This document shows, piece after piece, positions 40,333 through 51,800 of a DNA stretch of 64,000 bases (the stretch's first letter is position 1; every line of letters starts with the position of its first letter). Under the pieces are notes generated by a model, which was not told where the DNA came from, ran no database searches, and was given only the letters and a program-made list of their open reading frames with translations. The position numbers were made by a program, and so were the translations under genes. This stretch comes from Dactylonectria macrodidyma (Eukaryota > Ascomycota > Sordariomycetes > Hypocreales > Nectriaceae): NCBI GenBank assembly GCA_020744425.1, contig JAGMUV010000025.1, positions 1,051,819-1,115,818 on the forward strand, in the 5' to 3' direction.

Positions 40333-40685
40333 CTAGTCACAGGGTCACCAGCAAGTGCAGCCGGCACACATGACACCAGGAGGGATGCCCTGGGTTGTGT
40401 TGGGCAGGCTGTGTTGGGCAGACAGCGTTGGGCAGACAATGTTGGGCAGGCTGTGTTGGGCAAACAGCGTTGGGCAGACAGTGTTGGGCAGGCTGTGTTA
40501 GGCAGGCTATGTTGGGCAGACAGTGTTGGGTGGCTGACTTGCGCTGTCTCGGCTCAGCATTACCGCTCTCCAACTCTGCTTATTCCATCATATCGGATGC
40601 CAAGGAATGAGAGTGAGCTCGACAGTTCATTCGTCCTCGCAAGCCTGTAATCCTCAGTCCAGCCAGAGTCACGCCTTTTGACAAG
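40333..40685. promoter_or_regulatory. Shared upstream region of the divergent gene pair
   Basis: About 350 bp separate the first supported exon of the kinase-ankyrin gene from the HeLo-pseudokinase ATG. The interval must hold the promoter of the plus-strand gene and probably the first exon or promoter of the minus-strand gene. A 14-bp minisatellite fills 40398-40536. No clear TATA box is seen. Confidence 0.5.
40398..40536. repeat. Minisatellite, 14-bp unit, ten copies
   Basis: Nine full 14-bp units and a last unit of 13 bp, type TGTTGGGCAGGCTG or TGTTGGGCAGACAG. Variant order shows a 42-bp higher-order period (types A-B-C repeated twice, then A-A'-B). It is open in several frames on both strands simply because of the repeat; these frames are not genes. 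Confidence 0.92.
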
Positions 40686-42608
40686 ATGTCGGTGGACGTT
40701 GCTGCAAGCGTTATCACACTCATCGAAAAGTCGCTTGCCATTTATCGCGCTATCCATGTCGCAAGAAATTTTGGATCCGATGCAGCACAATCAGTCATGA
40801 TGCTGCGGTTTGAAGCGTTCCGTTACCAGGAATGGGCAAGGGACAACAAGAACATCACCAAGCTATATCAAGCATCCAAGGCAGGCATGGCCGATCAATC
40901 GACCATGGCCTTAATGAGCCATGTCGGCGCAAACCAACCCATCTCACCCGCTGCCACCGCGTGTGAGGCACTTTGTGATGCAGTCACCCAGGTTATTGAG
41001 GTTCTGCGGTCTGTTGACGAATTGTTAACCAAGTACGATCGAGCCTTTCAGAGTCGAAAGCAGCCAGATGACTTGATCAACAAAAGAGTTAGCTCGATTG
41101 CGATTGGCATGGGGGGGCTCCAAAGCGAGATGCGGAACGCTCAACAGAAGTACAATCAGCTTAAGGAGTCCCTGCAGTCGAAAACGTCGTTCGGTCACAG
41201 AGTGAAATACGGCATACAAACATGGAACGACGCTGATATGGAGACCCTAAAGAGTCTCATAAAACGCTTCAAGTACTGGAACGATAGCCTCCGCCACATT
41301 GCACCACCTTCAAAGCCTCATATATCGGAGTTGAGACTTGCAAGCCAAGTAGTTTCCATGGCTAGATCAGAGGCGCAACTTGAGAGCGTCCAAAGCGCTG
41401 CTGCGGAGAGCAGCTACGAGTCAGTTTGCCGAAGTGCCACCTTGAAGAAAAAGAAGATCGAGGGGGCAATGAGAGATCCACGATTGGAGAAGAGATGGGC
41501 AGACGTCAAGATTGACCCAAAGGTGGCGACGAGTCGTCGTTTTCTCACCGATTACTTTGCACAAGGTTCGTTGAGGGCCAGTTGCCAATCTCTTTGCGAT
41601 TTCACTAATGGTGTAAATGCAGACGACGAAGCACCTTCCCCTATACATGCCGCACCGGATAGAATACTTGTCGAATGGTACTTCTATGATTTGAAATGGA
41701 GCGAAAAGGACGTCAATGTGGCCAACGATCGAGTTGAGAGCCTCGCACTTCAGTTTTCTACTCCTGAAAAGCCCGCCAACTTGCCAGTCCTGGACTGTAC
41801 TGGATGGGTTCAACATCCGAGTAAAAAAGACAGAGCCTTGCTCTACAAAGTCCCAGACTATTCGAGTCGAGTCAGCCAGATATGCAAGCCTGTGACGCTC
41901 CTCGAATTGCTTACCACGAGACAACCATTGACATCCAAGCGACTCCCCTCTTTGGCGGATCGCTTCCGACTCGCGGCCGCTTTGGCGACGGGTTTTCTAG
42001 AACTCCACACCGTGGACTGGATACACAAAGACTTTGGAAGCCACAATGTGCTGCTTTTCTCCGATTCTGAGGGCAAGATTCGCTACGATAAGCCCCTCAT
42101 CTCTGGTTTTGACTTTGCAAGACCGGACAGGGAAGGAGAAGAATCTCTCTCCGTACGCCCATCGAAGTTCGACCTCTACCGCCATCCTGATGTTCGAGCT
42201 GTCAAACCATCTGCAGATGCTGTAAAGTCATCTTTTACACGTATGCATGATATCTACAGCCTAGGGCTCGTCCTGTTCGAGATTGGCATGTGGACGCCCT
42301 TGGAGTCCTACACTAAGGCGAATTTGAGCCCTCAAGATTTTAGCAATCGGATTCAGGGCTATGTTGAAAGAGATCTAGAGCTCTGGATGGGTAGCCGATT
42401 CTGCAGCGCTGTTCAATTGTGCTTGTCCGGCAATTATTTGCGTGAGTCAGAAGCATTCTCGCTCGGAGAGTTCGAGGAGGTAGTCGACGAGCAAGAGGGT
42501 CCAGCCATTGCAGACGAAGACCTGACCAACATTCACCAACTTGGATTTTTCTATCGATTCATTGTGGCTGAGTTACATGGGTGCCAATGCAAGTTGGAGG
42601 AGTCATGA
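40686..42608 (+). CDS. HeLo domain-pseudokinase protein (putative cell-death executioner)
   Basis: Single exon, 640 aa. Residues 1-215 match the HeLo (prion-inhibition and propagation) domain: a hydrophobic N-terminal helix (ASVITLIEKSLAIYRAI), an FGSD block, an F-x-x-W block and, near 170-210, a QSKTSFGHRVKYGIQTW segment followed by a long amphipathic helix. Residues about 300-590 form a protein-kinase-like domain. It keeps HKDFGSHN (H447, D449, N454), but the DFG position reads GFD (474-476) and no VAIK lysine is visible, so it is probably a pseudokinase. In known HeLo proteins the N-terminal helix bundle permeabilises membranes on activation (HET-S; MLKL in animals). Divergent from the kinase-ankyrin gene. 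The stop TGA is followed at once by an in-frame ATG. Confidence 0.8.
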   Translation: MSVDVAASVITLIEKSLAIYRAIHVARNFGSDAAQSVMMLRFEAFRYQEWARDNKNITKLYQASKAGMADQSTMALMSHVGANQPISPAATACEALCDAVTQVIEVLRSVDELLTKYDRAFQSRKQPDDLINKRVSSIAIGMGGLQSEMRNAQQKYNQLKESLQSKTSFGHRVKYGIQTWNDADMETLKSLIKRFKYWNDSLRHIAPPSKPHISELRLASQVVSMARSEAQLESVQSAAAESSYESVCRSATLKKKKIEGAMRDPRLEKRWADVKIDPKVATSRRFLTDYFAQGSLRASCQSLCDFTNGVNADDEAPSPIHAAPDRILVEWYFYDLKWSEKDVNVANDRVESLALQFSTPEKPANLPVLDCTGWVQHPSKKDRALLYKVPDYSSRVSQICKPVTLLELLTTRQPLTSKRLPSLADRFRLAAALATGFLELHTVDWIHKDFGSHNVLLFSDSEGKIRYDKPLISGFDFARPDREGEESLSVRPSKFDLYRHPDVRAVKPSADAVKSSFTRMHDIYSLGLVLFEIGMWTPLESYTKANLSPQDFSNRIQGYVERDLELWMGSRFCSAVQLCLSGNYLRESEAFSLGEFEEVVDEQEGPAIADEDLTNIHQLGFFYRFIVAELHGCQCKLEES

Positions 42609-43004
42609 ATGGGTCTTGCCAAATACTTGGGACTTACGATTCCTTGTTCACTGAGCTTGGCGACCACTGACCATAGGTGTAACCAATTAAGTGATCGGTA
42701 TAACGCGGATGTCTACATCGTAGTTCGGCGAAATCATCGCCACTATGACTATAAATCTACTAACGACCCGTTGTTTCCCACTCCTCTCATTGAGATTGTG
42801 AGGAAACCCATCTAAGACACTTACTATTTTCTGACTCTGTATTAGGAGCAAGCTTATCCGTTGGCTATCAGGAGAACACCAGCGACCTTCCAGCAGCCCC
42901 GGACAATCACACCCCTCTTGCCCACGTCCAGTCCATTGAATAGCCAGCGAGACTCAGAGGAAGACGAAGATGGCCAAACAAGATCAGACGATAGAGAAAA
43001 ATGA
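42609..43004 (+). CDS. Possible small two-exon gene, or lost C-terminal extension of the HeLo protein
   Basis: ATG 42609 directly follows the upstream TGA in the same frame. Exon 1 is 42609-42797. A 48-nt intron 42798-42845 (GTGAGG...TATTAG, with CTGAC branch) joins in phase 0 to exon 2, 42846-43004, giving 115 aa. The tail is Pro/Ser-rich, then acidic (SEEDEDG), and ends at TGA. I recognise no domain. It may be an independent small protein, or the upstream TGA may replace a CGA codon and this may be a former C-terminus. The splice fit is the only support. Confidence 0.3.
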
Positions 43005-43343
43005 ACATTCATAGATAGCGTACACAATCGAGTGAGGAATGGCTATAATAAAATTCCTTTCTACATTAACCCAGTCTTATTCGACTTTAGATTGTGGTCC
43101 TTTGCACTACTAGTCTAAGCTGTATGTATCAGCCTACAAACGTCTATATAAGGCCCTCGTTTTCTGATCAAGAGTATTCAAGCCAACGGATTATATCACG
43201 GTTGACCAGAGGCTGTACGGTAGGGATGGGCGGGGCATCACCCTTGACCCTTGGACAGCGACGTTTCCCAACTTAAAAGCCCACCTACCTTCCTATATCC
43301 GCCTGGGAGGAGCAATCAACGTTCGCTATATAAGCTCACATAA

Positions 43344-43694
43344 TCATTGGAGAAAAGGTAAGCCTGAAATAGAAGTCACGCCTCCTAACTGCTCACCTGG
43401 AATATCCTTGCCGATCGAATCGTGAAGTTCAGGCAGAGAGTAAAAATGCTGATTGAGCCACCCTGCAGGCACGCCGCCCGTACCTTCCGTACCATATTGA
43501 CATATTTCGAGGCTGGCCGTTAAACTGCCTGACGACTGGTCTGAGTTGCTCGACGAAGGCCGCGATGGCGTTTGACTAGGGGGATTGATCGTGCTAATTG
43601 GACTTCTGCGACGGCTTATATTGGCGGCAGCGGCATCAGGTGAAGGCATTGTAGAGCTGCTCCTTCTTATAGTCAGGTCGCCTGGACAGACCAT
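43344..43694 (-). CDS. Possible first exon of a Ser/Pro-rich protein
   Basis: A 116-codon minus-strand frame starting MVCPGDLTIRR with a low-complexity Ser/Pro/Asn part (SRPSSSNSDQSSG), then a more ordinary part ending in GKDIPG. A GTGAGC donor lies right after KDIP (near 43400), so the frame beyond it may be intronic. I could not find the next exon. It lies head to head with the remnant at 43861-44197. Function unknown; it may be truncated. Confidence 0.3.
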   Translation of the reverse strand: MVCPGDLTIRRSSSTMPSPDAAAANISRRRSPISTINPPSQTPSRPSSSNSDQSSGSLTASLEICQYGTEGTGGVPAGWLNQHFYSLPELHDSIGKDIPGEQLGGVTSISGLPFLQ

Positions 43695-43860
43695 CGGCAG
43701 GATTGGTAATGACGGGAATATGTGGTCACGTAATGTTAAACAGGGATAACGTCATTATCCAGCGGTTCTTTCTACGATTGGTTGTGCTCGGTTTCAGTGT
43801 GGCCGTGTTGATAAACGTATTGTACTCGTCGGGCGTTGAGAGAAATAATGGCGATGGCCG

Positions 43861-44197
43861 AGATTCGGCGGATTTCAGGATCATCAGAAGACAGCTATGG
43901 GCCAGATAGTAGTATTGTTACTCGCCAGCTCTGTGGTAAAAAGTATCATCGCTTTAACTCTGGCTAAAATGCTCCTTTTCAAGTTCGAGGGCCAGCAGAG
44001 TTCGACTGAAAGAAAAACACTAATTCTATGGCTTCCAACTATATTGGGGCCTTGTCGTCTGGATTGCTAATGGTCACCCCATTTGGGTTTCTCTGTTGAT
44101 TGGAGTCGAGGTATTCGCATTCATGGTCGGCATCATGACTCTGGCTTGGAAGATGTGGATGGAAGGGCTCACACCTGACCATGATCTGAAGACGTAG
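43861..44197 (+). pseudogene. Remnant of a small membrane protein
   Basis: One frame (phase of 43861) gives a hydrophobic helix, QIVVLLLASSVVKSIIALTL, and runs to about 44035. Another frame from about 44024 gives LYWGLVVWIANGHPIWVSLL, continues hydrophobic through VFAFMVGIMTLAWKMWM, and ends at TAG 44195-44197. The two halves look like one protein of at least two transmembrane segments, split by an indel or by an intron I cannot place. The family is not recognised. Confidence 0.3.
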
Positions 44198-44339
44198 TAC
44201 AAACCTCTGTGTATAGTGGCGAGGTAGATTGGACAGCGTAGGAGGCAGAATGTGTTAATGTTCTATGGCGTCATGTCAATTGGCCAATGTGATCAGTTTG
44301 TCCCAGGTGCGAACGCACTTTAGATACCTTAAACGGACA

Positions 44340-45453
44340 TAAGTCACTACTAAACAGTTACTATATATCATACTACTCAAAGTAGATATAGTTAATTCTC
44401 ATTTTATTTTAAATAAAAATGATTAACATCATAGAATGGCTTAAATAATAAGGTTAAATTTTTATTACTTATTACTAGAGTTATATCTATATATCTAAAG
44501 AAAAGAGAATACCGTTCCTTTTTCTCTAATTAGCTAACGCTCTCTCCTTAGAAACCCTTATTATAACTACCTTAGGTATAGACACCTTATACTAGGCCTA
44601 GTATAGGCTTATTACTTATTATTATAACTAAAAGTAGATTAGTTAAAGATCTTTATAGAATTAATAAGCTAGTAGGCCTTAGTAAAGGCAGCTAGGTTAG
44701 TAGTAATGTAATTATTATAATTAGAGGAGAGGGCAGAGCACTTAAGATTAGTATTCTAGATCTTAGTAAAGCCGGCCCAGTCTGTACAGAAGGTAGTGTT
44801 AAAGACTAGGTTATTATTTATAAAATAGGTATTTATATTATAGCCAGAGCTGCTAGTAAAGCGCGCAGTAAGCAGGCCCTACTTAGACGGATTAAGGAAT
44901 TCAGTCTTAATATTATTAAGGATCTGATTATAAGTAAAGAACTAAATAGAAATGTAGTCTAAGGTCCACTCTATAATATATATATTACTACTATTAGTAT
45001 TAAAGCTATTATTATAATTCTAATAATTAGTAGTACTTTAACTATAGCTAGTATAAGTATAACTAGTATTATAGTTAGACTCTAATAAAATAGTACTTTC
45101 TAAAGTCCCTTTATTTATAATATAATAGCTAGAACTAGTATAAGAATGATAGTATTATAAACTTAAGTATTAATACTCTTAATAATATTAATCTCTTTAA
45201 AGACAGGCTATTTAAGTCTAAAGAGCTATATAGTAAGCCAGACTCTATAGATACTACTAGGCATATGGATAATATTAGTAATAAAGAAGCTATAAGTAAA
45301 AAAAGTTTAAGAAGTTATATAGACTGATTTATAGCTATTAGTAAAGCTAATTATAATAGTATTAACACCTATATAAATAGCGCTATTACAATTACTAGTA
45401 AGACCTTTATTAATAGCAGTTTTAAAGTTAATATACTTAATAAAGCTATTAGT
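44340..45453. other. AT-rich RIPped DNA
   Basis: Composition drops near 44340. No gene recognised. The five bases before the Gypsy copy are ttagt. Confidence 0.5.
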
Positions 45454-45867
45454 TATAATAGTCGGGCTTATACTAGGGCTCTAGAGTAGGTCTAAGGCAT
45501 ATAGTATTTATAATCAAGTAGATCAAGAACGTTATAGTAAGTAATGTAAGTTACAGTCTAGTAATAGTAGAATAGTAGATTTAATATAACTAAGTATATT
45601 AATAGTTAGTAAGGCTATTTCTATAAAAGTACTAAATAAATATACTTATATATAAATAATATTCTAATAGATTATAGTTAGAGATTATAATCCATCCTTT
45701 AGGATTATAGTTAGGGATTATGATCTATTACTAGGATTATAGTTTAGAATTATAATCTATTATTAGGATTATAGTTTAGAATTATAATCTAATAGGATTA
45801 ATTAGAAATTAGTAGAGTAAGTCTGCTTAATTAGTATTATATAATTTATATAAACTAGGCTATAATA
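45454..45867 (-). repeat. 3' LTR of Gypsy copy 2
   Basis: 414 bp. The left edge TATAATAGTCGGGCTTA corresponds to the reverse complement of ...GACTGTCACA. The inner end reads TAAACTAGGCTATAATA, a RIPped form of CAGACCGGGCTGTGACA. Confidence 0.88.
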
Positions 45868-48800
45868 TAATATCTTCTTTCTATTAGTCTTATCCTTAAG
45901 GCTATATAAGTAGGCCTTATATAATTTCTAATATTAGTTTATAACTTCTTTTTATAAATATTTATAAATATATTAATATAATACTATAATATATAATAAA
46001 GTAAAAAGTAAAGAAAGTAATTAAAAAAATAAAAAGATAACTAAGTATAAATCTCTTTAAAACTTTACTAAGCTTAATAGCTATATTACTAATATGCCTT
46101 ATACTTATTATTTTAAGTATAAGATTAAGTATTAAATAGAGGATATTAATTATTCTAATTATTATAAAGAATGTATTTATTATAATTAGTCTTATAATAG
46201 TATTTATATAATATCTTTATATAAAGTATTCTTTTCTTTCCTTAGTAGGTTTTATACTAATATTTCTTTAGTAAATAGGCTGATTAATTAGTAAAAAAAG
46301 CTTATATAAGAAGAAGAAAAAGCTAGTAATTAAATTATACTTATCTATAACTAGCTAGCTAAACTATAAGCATCTCTAGTAATAGTAGTAAACCGTTTAG
46401 CTTAGATTAGGAAGATTAAGAAGAAAGTAAAGGTATAGGGTTCTGATTTATTTAAGTAAGGAATATAGGAGTTGGATAAGGAGGATAGGGTCCTTCTTAT
46501 ATTAGAGGCTTATAAGAAATAGGTGGTTTATAACTTAAGGTTATTAAGTATTCTAAAGGAGACTGATTAATCTACCTTTAGTCTTAAGAGCGACTTTAGT
46601 AATATTAGGTCTTTAATTAAACCTAGTATTATTAGTAAAAGTTCTTTAGTAAGCATTATATATAGATAAGGTTTTTAGTAGGTTTTTATTAATTATTACT
46701 TTTAAGATAGTTTTTCTATTTAATAAAGTATTCAGTCTTATTATTAATTTATTATATATTAATGATTTCTTTAACTTTATATTCTTTTAGTCTTTTGACC
46801 TTAGTCTTATATTCATTATTATATTTAATATAAATCGTATCTTTTATAGTCTTAAGGAGTAAAATATAAAAGACTAAGTAAAGTCTGACTTTTAGTAGTA
46901 AGTCTAACTAGTAATTATTTTCTAAGACTTTTTTAATAATTTTATAAGGTCTAATATATTTATAGTCTAGTTTTTTATTTTCTTATTTTATTTTAATGTT
47001 TTTTATAGTAAGGTATACTATATCTCCTTCTTAAAAGGATAGTCCCTTCATCCATTTCTTATTATAGTATTTTTTTATCTAGTTTCTAATAAATTCGAAT
47101 TTAGTCTTTATTTCTTTATATAGATTTTTTAATTTTTCTAATATAAAGATAGCTTTAAGGATAATTAATCTATCTTAGCTTACTTTATAAGCATTAGGAG
47201 TGAATCTAAAGTTAGTATATACTAGAGTGAGTTTTATACTTTTATAAATAGCTATATTATAGCTTAACTATATAGTTAAAAGCTTTTTAACTTAATCGTT
47301 TTATTTATAATTAATATAATAATGAAGGTATTATTCTAGTATTTAGTTTATTTACTCTATCTAACTATCTATCTATAGTTAGAAAGCTATAGAAAGTTAG
47401 TAATTTAATTCTAAATAACCTATTAGTACTTACTAAAACTTAGAAGTAAATAGAGGTCTTTTATTAAAGAGGATTTCTAAAAGTAGCTTATAAGTACTAA
47501 TAATATTTCTTAAGAAGATATAAGCAAACTACTTTATATCTATTAATTCTTAGTAAGATATAAAATAAGAAAATTTCATAAGTCTATTTATAATAATAAG
47601 AATACTATTATAAAGAGTTCTAATTATAGAGTCCTCTAATAGAAATAGCTTTATAATAAAATCTATTATAATAGAGTCTTACAGTCAGGTTATAACTAAT
47701 AAGGGTTATAGTTCTCTATATAGTTTATAGTATTATACTTTAGTTTTTACACAAAGGTTATATTATTAAATAATAGTTTAAATTACTGCTTTTATCTTAA
47801 GGAATTTATAAGTCATTCTAATTCTATTAAGGGTTTTATTAACTTTCTAATGTCCATATAGTAAGTATTTATAGATTTCTTATATAAGTTTATACTATAG
47901 TTCTTTAAGAACTTACTGCTTTTTTATTTATTTATCTTTAGGTAATATATTATTATACTTTTAGATTTATCTAAATAGTGAGTTTCTTTATTCTACTAAG
48001 TATTATATTATAATAATCGTTTTAGAGATATATAACTAGTCCTTAGAGCATTCAGAGCATTATACTATTAAGTCTCTTATAGTTCTATATATATTTTTTA
48101 TTATATAAAATTCCTCTATTTATATAATAGCTTAAGTAAGTATTCTATTATATACTTAGTTATAATAGTATTATATAAAGTAATTCTTTATATTATTTAG
48201 TATAATGATCCTACTGTCTTTACTTTATTTAATATGCCTTTTCTAAGGGTAGCTACTAGTAACTTAGTCGAATTAGTAATTGTCTAGTTCTTCTAGCTTC
48301 TTTAAGTATTTTATTAGTAGTTACTTTAGTAAGTAATACTTTAAGCACTCTTTAATTATATTATAAAGCGCTTTATTAAGTCTATAAGTTTAGTATATTT
48401 TTATAATATATTAGCATAGTATATTAATATTTCTATTATATAGTCTTTCTATATATAAGTCTTATACTATTTAGTATTAGAAGCTATTAGAAATAATAAT
48501 AAGTCTATCTTTATATATGACTTTTCTAATATGTCTTTAAGCTCAGTCTATCTAATATAGTACTAGTCTATCATTCTAAATCAGTTCTAAGTATTCTAGC
48601 TATAGAAGTGTTATTCCCTTCTAAGCTCTTATAATAAATTTCTATTTTAAATATCCTTTAAGTATAAAGTATAAGAATTATTCATTAATTATTCTTTTAT
48701 TATTATTAAAATCATATTATTAACTAATAGTATTAGTTCTTCTATTCTTTAAGCTTTTATAATAAATAATAGTGTAGTCAAATTCTAAAAAGTATTTAAT

Positions 48801-51800
48801 ATATTATAATTATTATTTATTAAGTTCTTAAGTAATAGTAAAGTATAAGATATTCTTATAGTCTATATAGATCTTAATCTTATATTTGCTTTTTAAAAAG
48901 TAATATTAGAATTCTTTAAAAGTATTAATAATTATAAAGAATTCTTTATTATAAATAGAATAGTTAAGTTCTATACTATGTATTTTATAAGAAAAGAAGG
49001 CAATAGAGTATAATACTCTATTATTATTTTATTATTTAATCTAAGCGCTTTATATAAAGTCTAAAGAGTCTATTTCTAACTTAATTTCTTATTTAAAGTT
49101 AAAGGTTATTAAAATAGGCTTACTTAATATAATCTTCTTAATTTTATTAAATGCATTTTCTATAGTAGCATCCTATTTAAATTCTGCTCCTTTTTATATA
49201 AGATTAGTAAGTAATATAATATATTTACTAAACCCTTAAATAAATTTTTAATAATAATTAATAAATCTAAAGAAGGCTTATACTTTTATAATATTTATTA
49301 GTTTTAACTATTTACTAATTATAGTGATTTTCTTTAGATCTATCTTAATCTTATTATAAGAGATTATATATCTAAGAAATTCTACTTCTAAAATATAGAA
49401 ATGACTTTTCTTTAGTTTAACTAATAACTTATAATCTTATAATACTTATAATACTTTATAAATATACTTAGTATACTCTTCTTTTATTTTAAAAAAAATA
49501 AGAATATTATCTAAGTAATATATAATAAATATATTAAAGTATTTATATAGTATATTATTAATTATTTATTAAAATATAGTTAGTATATTTATAAGTCTAA
49601 AAGGTATAATAAGGTATTTATATAGTCTAAACTTTATTCTAAAAGCAGTTTTCTATTTATATCCTTCTTTAATATAAATAAGGCTATATGCATTTTTAAG
49701 ATCTAATACTATAAAGAACTTTATCTTATAGAGTCAGTCTTTAAGCTCTATAATAAGTAATAATAGGGTTCGATCTTTTAGTATAATATCATTTAAGTAA
49801 TAATAGTCTATAATAAGTCAGAGTTTACTATTCTTTTTAAAAATAAATATAACTAAATAACTAACTAAGGACTTTAATATCCTAATATATCCTTTATATA
49901 ATATGTCTTTAATATATTCCTTAAGTATTTATAATTATATTTTATTAAGGTTAAAAATCTTATAGAATATAAGTAATACTCTATCTTTTAGTATAATTTT
50001 ATAATCCTATTAACTAAATTCTAATAATCCTATCTTAAGTTCTTCTGTAAAAAGCTTTTCATAGATATAATACTATACTAATATGTTCTTAAGCTTATTA
50101 TCTTTAGGATTTTCTTATTATTCTTTTTCCTATTTTTTAAGATCTTTATTTATTTCTTTAAATTATTATTATAAGCATCTAATCGTCCTTTAGAATGTGT
50201 TTTTCTTACCTTTTTAATATTTATATTATATTCCTATTAGAAGTAATAAGGTATCTATTATTTCTTTATATAAATTCTTATCTTTACTATCTTTAGAGAT
50301 TAAAATTAAAGATCTCTCTTCTTCTAAGTCATTTTTATTATTATTAAGGAGTATATTATTATTATTAATTAATACCTAGCTAGTTCTTTAATTAATATAT
50401 AAGTTATATTTTCTTAGCTATAGATACTTAAGTATAATATTATAATACTTTATTAGAATAATATTAAAAGTAGTACCTTAGTTCTTTCTATTAATAAAAA
50501 CCTTTAAATAATTAAATTCTTTAATAATCTATCTATCTTTATAATTAAATATATTGCCTTTAAGGTTATATAATATATAAGCTTCTTTCTTATACTTCTA
50601 TAGTAGCTTCAGCTTATTAACTACCTTTAGGTTAATATAGTCTACTTTAGCTCTACTATCTATTAATATAGTAAGTTATATACTATTAACTTATACTTAT
50701 AGCTTAAGTATCTTTTATTTTATTACTATTTATACTATATATAGAGCTTTTAATAAAAGTGATTTTCTTATAATATTATTACTTGCTTATCGCTTTTTTA
50801 TAAATAGCATTTATTATTTTTTATTAATAATACCTATATTTACTTAGTATAGTTAGCTATTAAGTCTTTCTATTTATCTTATTATATATATTATAAGTTA
50901 ATCTTAGCTTAAGTATAAATTAAGTAATCTTCTTTATTATACTATATTAAGTTTATTAGCCCTTTAATGCATTCTAAAGAGAAAAACTTATTAAAATACT
51001 CTAGAATTATAATCCTATTAATAGGTCTAAAACTCCTCATTTAGTAGCCCTTAATTTTATTATAAAGGTATAATATAGATATTAAATAATCTTCTAATTA
51101 TATAAAAAAGTAATCATTTTTCTATTTACTATAGATATGCTTTTTATAATATAAGTTATAGTATAAGATCTATATAAGTTTATAATATTAGGGGTTATCC
51201 GTTTTAATATAGGGGTTATTTAAGAATTCTCCTTAGGGTATTTCTTTATTACTTTATACTTTAAGTCTTAATTAAGTATAGATATAGAGATCTTCTTTTA
51301 CTTAAGGTTCTTATCTTTTTCTAACTATTTACTAATATTAATCTTCATTACTTATTTATATACGGATTCCTTATAGGTTAATTTTTACTATATTTTACTA
51401 TTCTTTTACTTCTATTAAGGACTCCTTATATTCCTTATAGTAAAGGTCTGTTTATTTATTATTACTACTATCTAAATATTCGTCTGCAGATATAAGGATA
51501 AGCTCTAGTTCTTAATTAAGTTATTCATTTAGGATATAGTAGGCTTCTAAGCGCTATTTACTTTTAGCTATTCTGCTTTATAAGGGTTCGTAGTGCTTAC
51601 TAGTACTAGTATCTTATTATTTACTGCCTTACTTAGGTTTCTTATTATTATAGAATTTATTCTAAATTTATTTGCCTTTTTTAAAAAATAATACTAAGCA
51701 TTCATTCTTTATATAGCTAACTTATTAATAGTTATAATCATTATTTATTTATATAGCCTGGGTCTTAAGTAGTTAGAAGGTTATACTAAGTGCATTTCCT

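Noticed and set aside
40179..40650. Frames of 71-94 codons on both strands through the minisatellite
   Set aside because: They exist because the 14-bp repeat lacks stops; the product is a repeated Cys/Gln/Pro string. Part of 40183-40332 is better explained as an exon of the kinase-ankyrin gene in another frame.
43094..43276. 60-codon plus-strand frame
   Set aside because: No domain, no splice partners and ordinary intergenic composition.
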